Counted from the stretch's first letter, positions 1 to 9,710 are shown. The stretch is 49,842 nucleotides of DNA from Planctomycetaceae bacterium (GCA_018660825.1 JABJJO010000050.1:1-49842), one strand, 5' to 3'. Made by a program: numbers and translations. The notes: a model not told the origin generated them from the letters alone.

Positions 1-131
1 GCAACGCTGAGCAAAATAACCGCGGCGACGAGCGAACGACTTTTCGGACAATTGCCTTGTTGCCGCGCTTGCTGGCGCTTTAGCGGCGTAGCGGGAATTG
101 TCCTTGTGTCATGGTCTGATAATTCGGACAT
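1..131 (-). CDS. flhB: FlhB flagellar export gate protein, N-terminal part (cut by window edge)
   Basis: An ATG at 131-129 on the minus strand opens a frame that stays open to base 1 (43 codons visible). The start reads MSELSDHD, and further in it has TPLKRQQARQQG followed by a hydrophobic stretch. This matches the FlhB N-terminus, where a 'TPKRLxxAREKGQ'-type segment precedes the first membrane helix. FlhB sits at the flagellar export gate and switches substrate class by self-cleavage; the cleavage site lies outside the window. The start is five bases after the fliR stop, so it is almost certainly co-translated in the fliNOPQR run. The identification rests on a short segment plus the strong gene-order context. 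Confidence 0.82.
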   Translation of the reverse strand, partial: MSELSDHDTRTIPATPLKRQQARQQGNCPKSRSLVAAVILLSV

Positions 132-136
132 GGTTG

Positions 137-976
137 TTACAACACTCCCAGCGTTGCCAGAGCTGCTTGGATTTCAATTTGCATGGCTAGCATGGCGCTG
201 CCGAGAGTCAGCATAACGGCGCCGAGCAATACAAATGTATTGAGTGGTATTCCGATGACAAAGTGATTCAATGCTGGGCTTTGCCGACTTATCCACCCCA
301 GTGCCAAGTTCACAGTAATCATGATGATCATGACGGGCAGCACGATGCGGAGGGCCAGCGTGAAACTCCAAGTTGCGACGACAGCCGCTTGATCAAACCA
401 GTGGTCCGGTTCTTGAGTAACTGATAATTCACCGACGCCTAGCCATTGGTAACTGTCCAAGAGAGCAGTTATTAACATCCGCTGCATCCCAGATGTTAAT
501 AACACGGCGACGGTAATCAAGCTGACAAGCATCCCAATGGACGTATTACCTATTTGGGATTGTGTCGTGGTTTTTAGCGGTACACCAGACGTCATCCCGA
601 GCCATTGCCCTGCGATGAGTATGGATTCTACGACAAACAGAATTGCTGTTCCGAGCGCCAATCCGGTGATACCCTCGGAGATCAGCAAGTTTATGGGGGG
701 CAGGCTGTTGGTTACACCGGCGGACGCGGCATTGGGGGGATTCAGAAAGGGGGCGAACAGTCCTGAGTCGTGCTGGACGGGAGTTACCAACGCTGTGAGC
801 AGAACGGCGAGTACTATTTTTGTTTTCCAGTTCCAGTGCATTCGTCCTAGAGGCAATAGCAAAACGATTGGAACCATTCGACAGGCAACGATCAGGCCGG
901 TAGCGAGCGGAATCGTTTCGCCTAAGTCAAGGAGTTCCGGTGGGAGTCGTTCTTGCCAATCATACATGTCCGCCAT
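137..976 (-). CDS. fliR: FliR flagellar biosynthesis protein
   Basis: The 279-residue polytopic protein has about six hydrophobic segments and the usual FliR length (about 260 residues). Typical features are an early helix with a RMVPIVLLLP segment, a central GQWLGMTSG-like motif, and a C-terminal pair of helices ending in a short amphipathic tail. FliR joins FliP and FliQ in the helical export gate inside the MS ring. The start ATG at 976 has a strong ribosome site, GGAGG at 990-986, lying in the 3' end of fliQ. The gene lies between fliQ (7 bp gap) and flhB. Identity is supported by both sequence and order. Confidence 0.93.
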   Translation of the reverse strand: MADMYDWQERLPPELLDLGETIPLATGLIVACRMVPIVLLLPLGRMHWNWKTKIVLAVLLTALVTPVQHDSGLFAPFLNPPNAASAGVTNSLPPINLLISEGITGLALGTAILFVVESILIAGQWLGMTSGVPLKTTTQSQIGNTSIGMLVSLITVAVLLTSGMQRMLITALLDSYQWLGVGELSVTQEPDHWFDQAAVVATWSFTLALRIVLPVMIIMITVNLALGWISRQSPALNHFVIGIPLNTFVLLGAVMLTLGSAMLAMQIEIQAALATLGVL

Positions 977-982
977 CAGGTG

Positions 983-1258
983 CTATCCTCCGAAAATCAT
1001 TTGGGGGATGCTGGTGAAGAGTTGTGTTGAGTACTCTGTAAGCTTCTCGAAAATCCACGGCAAGCAAATGCACATCACGAGTAAAATTGCAGTCAGTTTT
1101 GGAATATAGCTTAGTGTGTGATCTTGGATCTGAGTCATGGCTTGCAACATACCGACCAAGAGTCCCACGAGGATGGCAATTACGAGGATGGGCGCAGCGA
1201 TCAATAACGCTTGCATAAACGCTTGTTGACCAAGTTCAACTGCTTGCTCAGACTGCAT
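983..1258 (-). CDS. fliQ: FliQ flagellar biosynthesis protein
   Basis: The 91-residue protein has two membrane helices, the normal FliQ size. The family signature is clear: the N-terminal helix (residues 16-38) ends in the MLQAMTQIQDHTLSYIPK segment, the loop typical of FliQ/SctS, and a second helix covers about residues 52-72. FliQ is the four-copy component of the FliPQR export gate. The gene is 63 bp downstream of fliP and 7 bp before fliR in the same direction. Confidence 0.96.
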   Translation of the reverse strand: MQSEQAVELGQQAFMQALLIAAPILVIAILVGLLVGMLQAMTQIQDHTLSYIPKLTAILLVMCICLPWIFEKLTEYSTQLFTSIPQMIFGG

Positions 1259-1321
1259 CTTGTATTTCCTTGTCGTGTTTAGATATTGCGTTGATCATTC
1301 CGCTTCCAAAAAATCAAAAGG

Positions 1322-2293
1322 TTAGCCGAAGCTTTCCAAGAGCATGCCTATGATTAGGTGCCAACCATCGACGAGGACGAACAGCATGATTTTAAATGGG
1401 AGTGAAATTGTAGTTGGAGGTAACATCATCATGCCCATTGCATTGGTCACGCTACTGATAACGATATCCAAGACCAAAAATGGCAGGAAAATAATGAACC
1501 CAATAAGAAAAGCGGTCTTTAGCTCGCTGATCATAAAAGCGGGCAATAATGCCTGCATAGGGATGTCGTGATAGCTTAGTGCGGTGGTCGCGGACCCGCT
1601 TTGATTGCTTGCTGCGAAGTAGGACGGTTCGTTGCCCGTCTGTGATTTACGCGCGTTTTCAGGTAGGTGATCGTAAAATAACCACACGTCTTCACTGTTG
1701 CCAGCCCTGTCGATTTGCCTTCCCATGAAGTTCACCAAGGAACTACGAGCGACTTCCCAAGCATATTCGCCAGAAATTTCCTTATCGCTATAGGGGACGA
1801 TCGCTTCTTCGTAGACAGTCGTCCAAGTGGGCGTCATTATTAAAGCACTCATGAACAAAGCCAACGCACCAATCACTTGGTTGCTGGGGTTTTGCTGTGT
1901 CCCTAGAGCTTGCCGCAGTAGACCAAGCACTACGGAAATTCGCAGGAATGAAGTTGTCATCAGCAGTACCGCTGGTGCAACACTAAGCACGGTAACCATC
2001 AGGAAAAGCTTCAAACTGCTGAGAGCCTGTTCGGGCGAATTGAGTTGCTGCTCGAGAACATTAACGCTCGGTTGGGCGGCGGGAGCAACGACTGCGTTTG
2101 GGGGTGTGCTGTTGTCGACAGGCTCGACACTATTGCTGGTTTCGGCTTCGATGGGATACGCATGTATAGCGGACATCGGTAGGATGGTAAGGCACAGCAG
2201 CAATCCGGTTAGCGCACTGGCTAGCTGGATTCGCCGCGAACGAGTTGCTCGCTGCGGTAGTGTCGATTCAAAATTTCCAAGTTGGTGAGGCAT
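1322..2293 (-). CDS. fliP: FliP flagellar export gate protein
   Basis: I place the start at the ATG at 2293 (323 residues). A longer in-frame extension to 2497 would overlap fliO and carries no FliP-like sequence. Residues 24-45 form a cleavable signal peptide, as in other FliP proteins. The conserved core begins near residue 100. It contains TTSFLRISVVLGLLRQALGT (about 113-132), the ISELKTAFLIGF segment (about 255-266) and the C-terminal GMMMLPP...FVLVDGW region (287-311). FliP is the five-copy gate subunit. Compared with E. coli FliP there is about 20 extra residues, low in complexity (residues 218-240), in the periplasmic loop. The operon neighbours fliO and fliQ confirm the call. Confidence 0.95.
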   Translation of the reverse strand: MPHQLGNFESTLPQRATRSRRIQLASALTGLLLCLTILPMSAIHAYPIEAETSNSVEPVDNSTPPNAVVAPAAQPSVNVLEQQLNSPEQALSSLKLFLMVTVLSVAPAVLLMTTSFLRISVVLGLLRQALGTQQNPSNQVIGALALFMSALIMTPTWTTVYEEAIVPYSDKEISGEYAWEVARSSLVNFMGRQIDRAGNSEDVWLFYDHLPENARKSQTGNEPSYFAASNQSGSATTALSYHDIPMQALLPAFMISELKTAFLIGFIIFLPFLVLDIVISSVTNAMGMMMLPPTTISLPFKIMLFVLVDGWHLIIGMLLESFG

Positions 2294-2330
2294 TAGTTTT
2301 GTCTGGAATCTGTTGCCGCTGAACCGTTCT

Positions 2331-2990
2331 TTAAGCACTGAACGTTTCGTTGGGATTCTGTGAGTATTGGGCGAATATTCGCTTAAAGGTGCTTTGGGGA
2401 AGTTCACTTGCGGCGCCAGTTTGTAAGTTTGTTTCAAGCAACTGTGCAACTTCCACCGGATCATTAATTTCAGCCAGGCAGGTGACACTGCTGTCACTAG
2501 CGGAGATCAATAGAATTCGTTGTCCAAGGCGGATTAAGTGCAGGCTGTGGATTTTGTTGATTTGCTTTTGTCCGAGTAATTCCAGTGTTTGTTGTGACAT
2601 CATAGCCTGGGAGGGACCTTGGATCTTCTTGGTGATCCACAGCAGCACCATGAATGCACCGAGAACAACGGTCAACGCGCCAACCATGCGAGTAGCGGAT
2701 TGGGTGAAATTGGGAATCGAGAATTTACTGGTTGCCGAAGTGGTAGCAGGAGACGATGTAGACTCAGTCTTTCGCGACTGCAAGGGCAGTCGCGGGAATG
2801 GCGATCGCTGTAATGACTGCAGTGATTGGGGTTCGAGCTCTCTAGTTACTGATTGCGGCGGGTCAACTTGAGCTGTGCAAATACTGCTTGTTAGTACAAG
2901 CGCCAACATAGTCCATATGCACGACAGGAATTGTTTGTCGAACGGGTTCGAGTTGGTAAGCGAAAAGTGTGCTTGTTGCGTAGGCGACAT
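2331..2990 (-). CDS. fliO: FliO-like flagellar assembly protein
   Basis: The 219-residue protein has an N-terminal hydrophobic signal (20-39), a Ser/Thr/Pro-rich periplasmic linker (40-100), one membrane helix (102-120) and a C-terminal cytoplasmic domain. In that domain the LELLGQKQINKIHSLHLIRLGQRILL pattern (first part 136-150) matches the FliO fold, in which a small beta domain follows the helix. FliO helps assemble the FliP ring and is not part of the finished gate. The gene lies between fliN and fliP (35 and 37 bp gaps). FliO sequences diverge widely, so the order adds much of the weight. Confidence 0.85.
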   Translation of the reverse strand: MSPTQQAHFSLTNSNPFDKQFLSCIWTMLALVLTSSICTAQVDPPQSVTRELEPQSLQSLQRSPFPRLPLQSRKTESTSSPATTSATSKFSIPNFTQSATRMVGALTVVLGAFMVLLWITKKIQGPSQAMMSQQTLELLGQKQINKIHSLHLIRLGQRILLISASDSSVTCLAEINDPVEVAQLLETNLQTGAASELPQSTFKRIFAQYSQNPNETFSA

Positions 2991-3025
2991 TTTGTGACCT
3001 TGATAACTTATCCCAGAGTCAGGAG

Positions 3026-3493
3026 TTATTGGGCAGATGGTGAAATGGAGTCGTGGCTAGTAGAGGTGATTGTGAGTACATACTCACCATTGTGAACGGT
3101 TAATTCAGCGGTGGCGATGATGTGGTTGCCTCGGTAAACGACGACAGGTTGTTCAAGTCGCTCGGACGATAACAAGACGTCACCTGAGGAGAGTCCTGCG
3201 AGCGTTTCTTGAGTGACATCCAGACGGCAGAATTCTGCTCGCAATATATTTGAGTGCACTTGTGTGGGGGCATGTTGTGCAGGTATGGCATTTTGGCTGG
3301 GCCCAGACAGTTGCGGGTACGGTATGGCTTGTTGAGTTGCCTCAGTGTCTTCTTGTTGCAGCATTTGGGTGAGTTGCGAGCATTTATGGAGCGTCTCGAG
3401 GATTGGCGCAGGGTCCGTCTGAGTCGTGGGTGTATCTGATGCCGAGTTGTTTGAATCCGCGGCAGAATCGGGATTGTTTGGTTCGGTTGTCAT
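3026..3493 (-). CDS. fliN: FliN-type flagellar switch (C-ring) protein
   Basis: The chosen ATG at 3493 gives 155 residues; the upstream in-frame ATG at 3547 adds a hydrophobic stretch that does not look like FliN. Residues 1-78 are polar and low in complexity (Asn/Ser/Thr/Gln/Pro-rich). Residues 80-145 form a SpoA/FliN C-terminal domain, with LSSGDVLLSS and PVVVYRGNHIIATAEL aligning to the 'GDVLxLD...V.VxVNGxxxxxGE' pattern. FliN lines the bottom of the C-ring and docks export substrates through FliH. It is the first gene of the minus-strand run into fliOPQR-flhB. No fliM is in the window. Confidence 0.88.
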   Translation of the reverse strand: MTTEPNNPDSAADSNNSASDTPTTQTDPAPILETLHKCSQLTQMLQQEDTEATQQAIPYPQLSGPSQNAIPAQHAPTQVHSNILRAEFCRLDVTQETLAGLSSGDVLLSSERLEQPVVVYRGNHIIATAELTVHNGEYVLTITSTSHDSISPSAQ

Positions 3494-4740
<1,247 letters not shown>

Positions 4741-4764
4741 GCCCACGAATTACATGAACGAAAC

Positions 4765-4805
4765 CACCTCCCCCGCGCAAGGTAAACATTCAACGGGGTG
4801 AGGTG
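4765..4805 (+). terminator. Possible hairpin terminator after mdh
   Basis: CACCTCCCCCG (4765-4775) can pair with CGGGGTGAGGTG (4794-4805), leaving one bulge and an 18-base loop. It lies 25 bp after the mdh stop and just before the candidate promoter of the next unit. No T-run follows, so it may not be a classical intrinsic terminator. Confidence 0.35.
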
Positions 4806-4812
4806 ATCGGCA

Positions 4813-4841
4813 TTGACAGGCATTGGTTTATTCCTTAAAAG
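4813..4841 (+). promoter_or_regulatory. Candidate sigma-70-type promoter for the kinase-fliF-fliG unit
   Basis: A perfect TTGACA (4813-4818), a 17-base spacer and TAAAAG (4836-4841, four of six matches to TATAAT). The predicted start of transcription is about 40 bases before the ATG at 4890, and AAGGGA (4872-4877) could be the ribosome site. Confidence 0.45.
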
Positions 4842-4889
4842 TCCGGCGCGAATATAGTTCGTTTGCCATTTAAGGGAATGTAAAAAACC

Positions 4890-5390
4890 ATGTCTGAAAA
4901 CCTGCGGTTCTTTACCAGTCGGAAGCATCCGGTCTGGGGTCCTATAGATATTGCTGAAGTTGTTCAAGAGTCGTTGAAGCGGGTGCGCGAATACCAGTCG
5001 CGCCGCAACGTGCATGTTCACTGCGATCCATTAACGAGTGTGTTTGCCTACGGTGATCAAGAATGGATTACGATGGCGGTCACAAATCTTCTCGAAAATG
5101 CTATCGAACACACACCTAGTGAATCCCATTATCGAGTGGCCGTGGATATGGATAGCCGAAAAACTAGAGTCCTTGTTGAGGATCAAGGTCCGGGCATTAC
5201 ACCGGGTTCAGAGTATCAGATATTCAAACCGTTTTACACAACACAACCAGGTGCTACAGGGCTAGGCCTTGCCAATGTCCGTCGCGTCATCGAAATACAT
5301 GGTGGCGGGATTCAGGTCGCGAATATGGAGCACGGTGGCGCACTGTTTACATTAAAACTACCTCGTATTCAGGCACAACAAGCGGCCTAA
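4890..5390 (+). CDS. Orphan histidine-kinase ATPase domain (HATPase_c), no phosphoacceptor domain
   Basis: The 166 residues are almost exactly the catalytic ATP-binding domain of a two-component sensor kinase: N box NLLENAIEHT (66-75), G1 box EDQGPGI (97-103), F box IFKPFYTT (111-118) and G2 box GATGLGLANV (121-130). The first 30 residues (PIDIAEVVQESL) resemble the linker that normally follows the dimerisation/phosphoacceptor helices. There is no H-box histidine, sensor or membrane segment, and no upstream frame supplies them. It could be a truncated NtrB/FlgS-like kinase, a split kinase, or a stand-alone ATPase acting with another protein. It is 56 bp upstream of fliF in the same direction, so a flagellar regulatory role is a reasonable inference. 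Confidence 0.85.
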   Translation: MSENLRFFTSRKHPVWGPIDIAEVVQESLKRVREYQSRRNVHVHCDPLTSVFAYGDQEWITMAVTNLLENAIEHTPSESHYRVAVDMDSRKTRVLVEDQGPGITPGSEYQIFKPFYTTQPGATGLGLANVRRVIEIHGGGIQVANMEHGGALFTLKLPRIQAQQAA

Positions 5391-5446
5391 ACCTGAGCTA
5401 AAACAAATCGATAACCAGAGATGAAACGTCCACTTCCGATCTAATT

Positions 5447-7000
5447 ATGCAATCATTTTCAAACATCAGCAGTATGGCTCTTGCGGCACTGCGTGAGTCG
5501 AAAAAATCCACGCGGATAGCCCTAGTGGTGTGTGTATCGATTTTGGGTATTTCGATTATGGTTCTGATCAGCGGTGGTGAACGAAAGATGGAACGCCTGT
5601 TCGCGGGGCGGGAGTTATCGGCGAGTGAAATATCAAAAATAACGCAGTCTTTTTCAGTGGCGAAGCTAGACCAGTGGGAAGTGGTAGGCAAGCAAATTCA
5701 AATTCCACGGACTGAGCGGGCGAAGTATCTTGTGGCACTCGAGGGTAAATTTGATTTAGATGCTCGCAATACCGACGTCGACCAAGTGCTGCAACAAACG
5801 AGTATATTAGACACACCTAGTCTGCGCGATCTGCGATTGCGAAATGCAAAGGAAAAAGATCTCGCCATGGTGGTAATGCAGATGCCTGATATCGAAGTAG
5901 CTCGAGTAAACATCGATACCAAACAAGAACGTGGTTTATCAGGACAAACAAAAATGGTTGCCCTCGCAGCACTCAAAGCTGCAAATGGCGAAGACTTGAC
6001 GATACAAAAAGCAGAATCCATTCGAGATATTATCGCTGCGCGTTACGCTGGTTTGCAACGCGACGAGGTCGTGGTCATTGATTTGAACAGTGGCCATACC
6101 TTCGGTTCCTCAACCTCTCTGCCGCAACCCACGGACCGCCAACGTGCGATGCGTGACTATGAGAGGTGGTGGAAAAATCGCATTGAAAATCTACTTGTCG
6201 ATATTCCAAATAAACGTATTGAAGTAAGTTTGCAGATTATATCACCTACCTCTTTCACCGAAGGTTCGCCTGTGCTCGGTCAATCGACAGATCGCATTCG
6301 AGCGAGTATTTCAGTTGGGATCCCACATTCGTATATTCAACAAGTCGCCACCGCGAATAGCGGGTATTCTAAACCGTTAAATGGGCCGGAGCACCAGAAA
6401 TTTGTCGCACAATTGGAAATGCAAATATTGCAGAACGTAACAACATTGGTGCAAGGTGTTATGCCGATTGTTCCTCAGGCCACGCTCGAACCGCTGCAAG
6501 TAAACGTTGCCACAATTGTTGACTTGGTAAACGCTGAATCCGTTGTGAGTCCCTCAAATCCGTCGTTGACGAGTTTTGCGAACCATTGGCGAGAGGCAGT
6601 CATGGGCCTAGTAATGGTGATTACATCATTGACGTTTGTGCGCCATCTCCGCAATCGCTCAAACATTCCCATTCCTCGGTCAGCAGCGAGTGAAGACAGC
6701 GAGAACTTGTCGACGGCAGAGGTGATATTGAATGCAACCACGACAGCGGAATTAGAGTCCTCTGTCGATGGGCCCACGATACCGGATTTTGCTGATACCA
6801 GTCCGCAATTCCTAGTCTATCCACTTGGGGTTTATGATCGCCGACAAACTCTGAAGACGGCTGCCCTAGAGAGGACGGCGACTAAAGTTGACGCGGAGCC
6901 TAGTTTAACCAATGAGTTAGATAGATTGTTAAATGATTCACCTGCCGATGCGGCGGATATTTTACGACAGTGGGTAAGTAGTGCAAATGATGGATCATGA
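5447..7000 (+). CDS. fliF: FliF flagellar M-ring protein
   Basis: The 517-residue protein has two membrane helices (about 24-43 and 383-402) enclosing a large periplasmic part, the standard FliF topology. The N-terminal ring-building region contains the YscJ/FliF pattern: LFAGRELSASEISKI, QQTSILDTPSLRDLRLRNAKEKDLA and a DIEVARVNIDTKQERGLSG segment like the 'VxSARVHL' strand. The cytoplasmic tail ends with an acidic/hydrophobic helix, LLNDSPADAADILRQW (about 494-509), resembling the FliG-binding end of FliF. FliF forms the MS ring on which the C-ring and export gate assemble. The stop overlaps the fliG start, suggesting coupling. Confidence 0.93.
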   Translation: MQSFSNISSMALAALRESKKSTRIALVVCVSILGISIMVLISGGERKMERLFAGRELSASEISKITQSFSVAKLDQWEVVGKQIQIPRTERAKYLVALEGKFDLDARNTDVDQVLQQTSILDTPSLRDLRLRNAKEKDLAMVVMQMPDIEVARVNIDTKQERGLSGQTKMVALAALKAANGEDLTIQKAESIRDIIAARYAGLQRDEVVVIDLNSGHTFGSSTSLPQPTDRQRAMRDYERWWKNRIENLLVDIPNKRIEVSLQIISPTSFTEGSPVLGQSTDRIRASISVGIPHSYIQQVATANSGYSKPLNGPEHQKFVAQLEMQILQNVTTLVQGVMPIVPQATLEPLQVNVATIVDLVNAESVVSPSNPSLTSFANHWREAVMGLVMVITSLTFVRHLRNRSNIPIPRSAASEDSENLSTAEVILNATTTAELESSVDGPTIPDFADTSPQFLVYPLGVYDRRQTLKTAALERTATKVDAEPSLTNELDRLLNDSPADAADILRQWVSSANDGS

Positions 7001-8003
7001 CACATTGCGGCGAGCGGCAGTTTTAGTTGCAAGTCTTAAACCAGGCCAAGCGGATGAGTTGATTGCTCAATTGTCGTCCCGCGATGCGAAACGACTACTG
7101 GCCTGTGTTGCCAATCTTTCGGCCGAAGACTTAGCTGCGTCCGCCGATGTCATAGAAGATTTTCTCGATCATCATCAGGAACCCGCCAAAACACATCTTG
7201 CGGACACGCTCGCAACGCAAAAACCGGAACAACAATCTTCTGTTAACCCCGTAATTATTGCTGCACCGGATTTCGATTTTTTAGATCAAGTGTCCCCTAC
7301 TTTGGTAGCGGATTTTTTGTCGAGCGTACATAGTCAAATTGGGGCGGCCATTTTGTCGACGTTGCCCTCAAGATTTGCGGGTGTAATTCTGTCCTATTTT
7401 GACTCGCAAAAACAGCAGGACGTTCTAGACCGGATTGCGGCTTCCGGTAAATGTGCCGCTGAATCGTTGCAGTTCGCTGTGTTATTACTGCAAGATCGGC
7501 TGCTGCAAATTGACACAAATGGTCAAGGACATAGTCCACGGCCTGATACTAAAGCCCAAGAGATTCGGGTCGCCGCACAAAGTAGTTTTCGCAATCGAAC
7601 CATTTCTGCGCTGGATACACCAGGAACAGAGTTGGGTCATTTAGGGGCTGGCCAGCGGTTCGATCGGGTAACTGTGGAAAAAGCCAAACAGCAAATCACC
7701 TTGCGTTTTGAGGATTTGATTTTGCTTGACGATCGATCCTTGGCTCAAGTATTCCACGTCGTCGACTCGCAAGTCATGTTGTTAGCACTTGCCGGCGCGA
7801 CCGTGGATTTCATTACTCGAGTGTCGGGACCGTTGACGAGTTCACAAAAAGAACGCTTCAATCAACAAATTCAGTCCCTTGGTCCAGTTTCACTTGGTGA
7901 GATAGAACAAGCTCAGCAAAATGTTGCGGAAACCGCAACGCATCTTGCCAATGCAGGGCAGATAACGATTACAGGCCAGCAACCATTTTTGGCGGCGGCT
8001 TAG
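6987..8003 (+). CDS. fliG: FliG-like flagellar motor switch protein, divergent
   Basis: The 338-residue protein is FliG by order (overlapping the end of fliF) and by its C-terminal domain. RFEDLILLDDRSLAQVF (240-256) and the gapless LALAGA...LGPVSLGEIEQAQQNV stretch align with FliG_C. The N-terminal part is a helical FliG_N/M-like region. It is unusual in three ways. The EHPQ motif reads VHSQ (114-117). The MFxF motif reads TLRF (238-241). The five charged residues tied to torque in E. coli (K264, R281, D288, D289, R297 by my recollection of numbering) align with A269, S286, Q293, Q294 and S302. ATG at 6987 is preferred; GTG at 6981 and ATG at 6990 are alternatives. Confidence 0.88.
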   Translation: MMDHDTLRRAAVLVASLKPGQADELIAQLSSRDAKRLLACVANLSAEDLAASADVIEDFLDHHQEPAKTHLADTLATQKPEQQSSVNPVIIAAPDFDFLDQVSPTLVADFLSSVHSQIGAAILSTLPSRFAGVILSYFDSQKQQDVLDRIAASGKCAAESLQFAVLLLQDRLLQIDTNGQGHSPRPDTKAQEIRVAAQSSFRNRTISALDTPGTELGHLGAGQRFDRVTVEKAKQQITLRFEDLILLDDRSLAQVFHVVDSQVMLLALAGATVDFITRVSGPLTSSQKERFNQQIQSLGPVSLGEIEQAQQNVAETATHLANAGQITITGQQPFLAAA

Positions 8004-8029
8004 AGTATTGGGACCGTTACTGTCGAGGT

Positions 8030-9670
8030 TTACTCGTGAGTAGTAATATTCCTCAGCTCGCTGAGGTTGTCGAGTCGGTGTCGTGTTGGAGCAGTTCGTT
8101 TTTTAGCTTGGCGGTCCGCTTTGCCAACTCGAATGAGGAAAAAAGCGATAATTAGCATTGCACCGATAAAGGCCATCGCAACATAAATTCCGCGACCGGA
8201 CCGATCGACAGTTGGCTGCGTGTGGACATGGATGGCGCTGGCAATAATCAGCGGACTGAGTTGTTCACGTTCAGGACCGTCTCGCATCGTAAGTGCTGAT
8301 TGATAGGACCAGAGTTTGAAAAATACCCCTTGAACCGTCACTTTTTCACGCAGTAGTTTACGACCGTCCACACCCTGCCGTAATTCGTTCATCGCCAGTT
8401 GTAATTTCGGGGGTAGATGATTTACGCAGACTTGTAAGGGAAATCGATTTTGAAAGATAAGACCAGCTTGGTCGGCATCATTAGTTTTCACTCGAATACG
8501 GTGTTTGCCAATCGGTATGGAGAGGTCGAGTTGCCAATAGTGATCACTGCCGAGGCGCTGGCGCATTTTTGAGTTGACGATGGTAATGCGGCTAATTTGC
8601 CGCACGTCGCCATGGATCGTCACAAATTGTCCTTGCAACGCGTTCGTGTCTTTGAAGTAATCCACGATTGCGGGCGTTGGAGGTGGTGATTGTTGATGAA
8701 CGTGCTGGATTGAATCTAGCGCGGAAGAGGGCTGGAAAATTTTGAGAATTTGGTAGAAGGCTTCGCGGTCGTTATGTCCGAGTGCCGATTTGTTGGTGCG
8801 ACGAATTTCATCGAGCAAACCAGAATCAAAACCATGTTGGCTAAGCAGCACCATTGAGCTATGTACATTTCGTTCAATGGAAATGTCCCTTGGCAGCCAT
8901 TTAACGCGCGAAGCAGCCATTATTAATTCGAGTTGTTTATTTTCATCAGTTGTTTTTAATAGTAAGCCGTCGACAAGAATTGGTTCGTCAATCTCAAAGG
9001 GCATTTGCTGCTTTGTTTGTGCTGTTGAAGATCCTTCGGCGACCTCGGTCGTGACTGCCGCCGAGCGTTTCCACGAATCGGGAAACCAAGCGATGGGTAG
9101 TTTTCGAGTGGCGATTCGGATTGGCATATCGCTGTCGGTAGCTCTGATGGTGACCCAGAAAAAAGAATTGAATCCAATCAGTCGCGCTGCTTCGGGGATG
9201 ATGTATTGTCGTTTTACACTTGTTGCCCGCCCCCGAATCGTGAAAAAGTTGATGCGATGTCGATCAACGTCGTTTGCCAACATATCAAGGGTGATGGCGG
9301 AATCTGTGTGCGCGGTTGGTTTTGTCAATCGCTGAATATCACTCTCGCTAATTTTCGGGAATACAGCCAGCAGCTTACCAATCGTATCGACGTCTTTTCC
9401 AACCACGGGGTCGAGGTCAATTAAGAAACGAAGTTCACTGGGACCAATTCCGGAAATTTCTAGAATTTGTTCAGCAGTAGTACTATGGGCAATCGAAAAT
9501 GGAAGCTGGTGATCACTAATCTTGTTTTGATTCCATGGCAGGGGTTCGTCAGCGTGCAGTCGACCATGGTGTTGCGCGAAACAGAATCCGCAAATTGCGA
9601 CTGCGTAAAGCACCACTGGTAAGTGGAATTGCGATGTGGCACGGTGAGATTGGATGTTGGTAAGGGACAT
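8030..9670 (-). CDS. Secreted, C-terminally membrane-anchored protein with two copies of a paralogous domain
   Basis: No known family recognised. The 546 residues start with a signal peptide (hydrophobic 17-32, likely cleavage LHA|DEP near 40), followed by a short helical region with an EISGIGPSEL segment that resembles a helix-hairpin-helix turn (71-80). Two related beta-rich units follow, at about 140-262 and 345-484. Each opens with 'F.TI.G....' (FFTIRGRA; FVTIHGDV) and closes with a 'V.G....K' strand and an 'AS/ASA' end (VDGLLLKT...AASRVKWLP; VQGVFFKLW...IIASAI). One membrane helix (494-515) and a basic tail end the protein. The same unit occurs once in the upstream gene 40 bp away, so the two probably act together. 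An OB-like fold is a guess. Confidence 0.8.
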   Translation of the reverse strand: MSLTNIQSHRATSQFHLPVVLYAVAICGFCFAQHHGRLHADEPLPWNQNKISDHQLPFSIAHSTTAEQILEISGIGPSELRFLIDLDPVVGKDVDTIGKLLAVFPKISESDIQRLTKPTAHTDSAITLDMLANDVDRHRINFFTIRGRATSVKRQYIIPEAARLIGFNSFFWVTIRATDSDMPIRIATRKLPIAWFPDSWKRSAAVTTEVAEGSSTAQTKQQMPFEIDEPILVDGLLLKTTDENKQLELIMAASRVKWLPRDISIERNVHSSMVLLSQHGFDSGLLDEIRRTNKSALGHNDREAFYQILKIFQPSSALDSIQHVHQQSPPPTPAIVDYFKDTNALQGQFVTIHGDVRQISRITIVNSKMRQRLGSDHYWQLDLSIPIGKHRIRVKTNDADQAGLIFQNRFPLQVCVNHLPPKLQLAMNELRQGVDGRKLLREKVTVQGVFFKLWSYQSALTMRDGPEREQLSPLIIASAIHVHTQPTVDRSGRGIYVAMAFIGAMLIIAFFLIRVGKADRQAKKRTAPTRHRLDNLSELRNITTHE

Positions 9671-9710
9671 GATTTGGGGTGTGATTGCGAGTAGTTAGAA
9701 GAGGGTAGGA

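Noticed and set aside
537-1109. 190-codon plus-strand frame
   Set aside because: It lies antisense to fliR and fliQ, whose families are clear. The same holds for long antisense frames at 1827-2288, 8790-9335 and 32213-32674.
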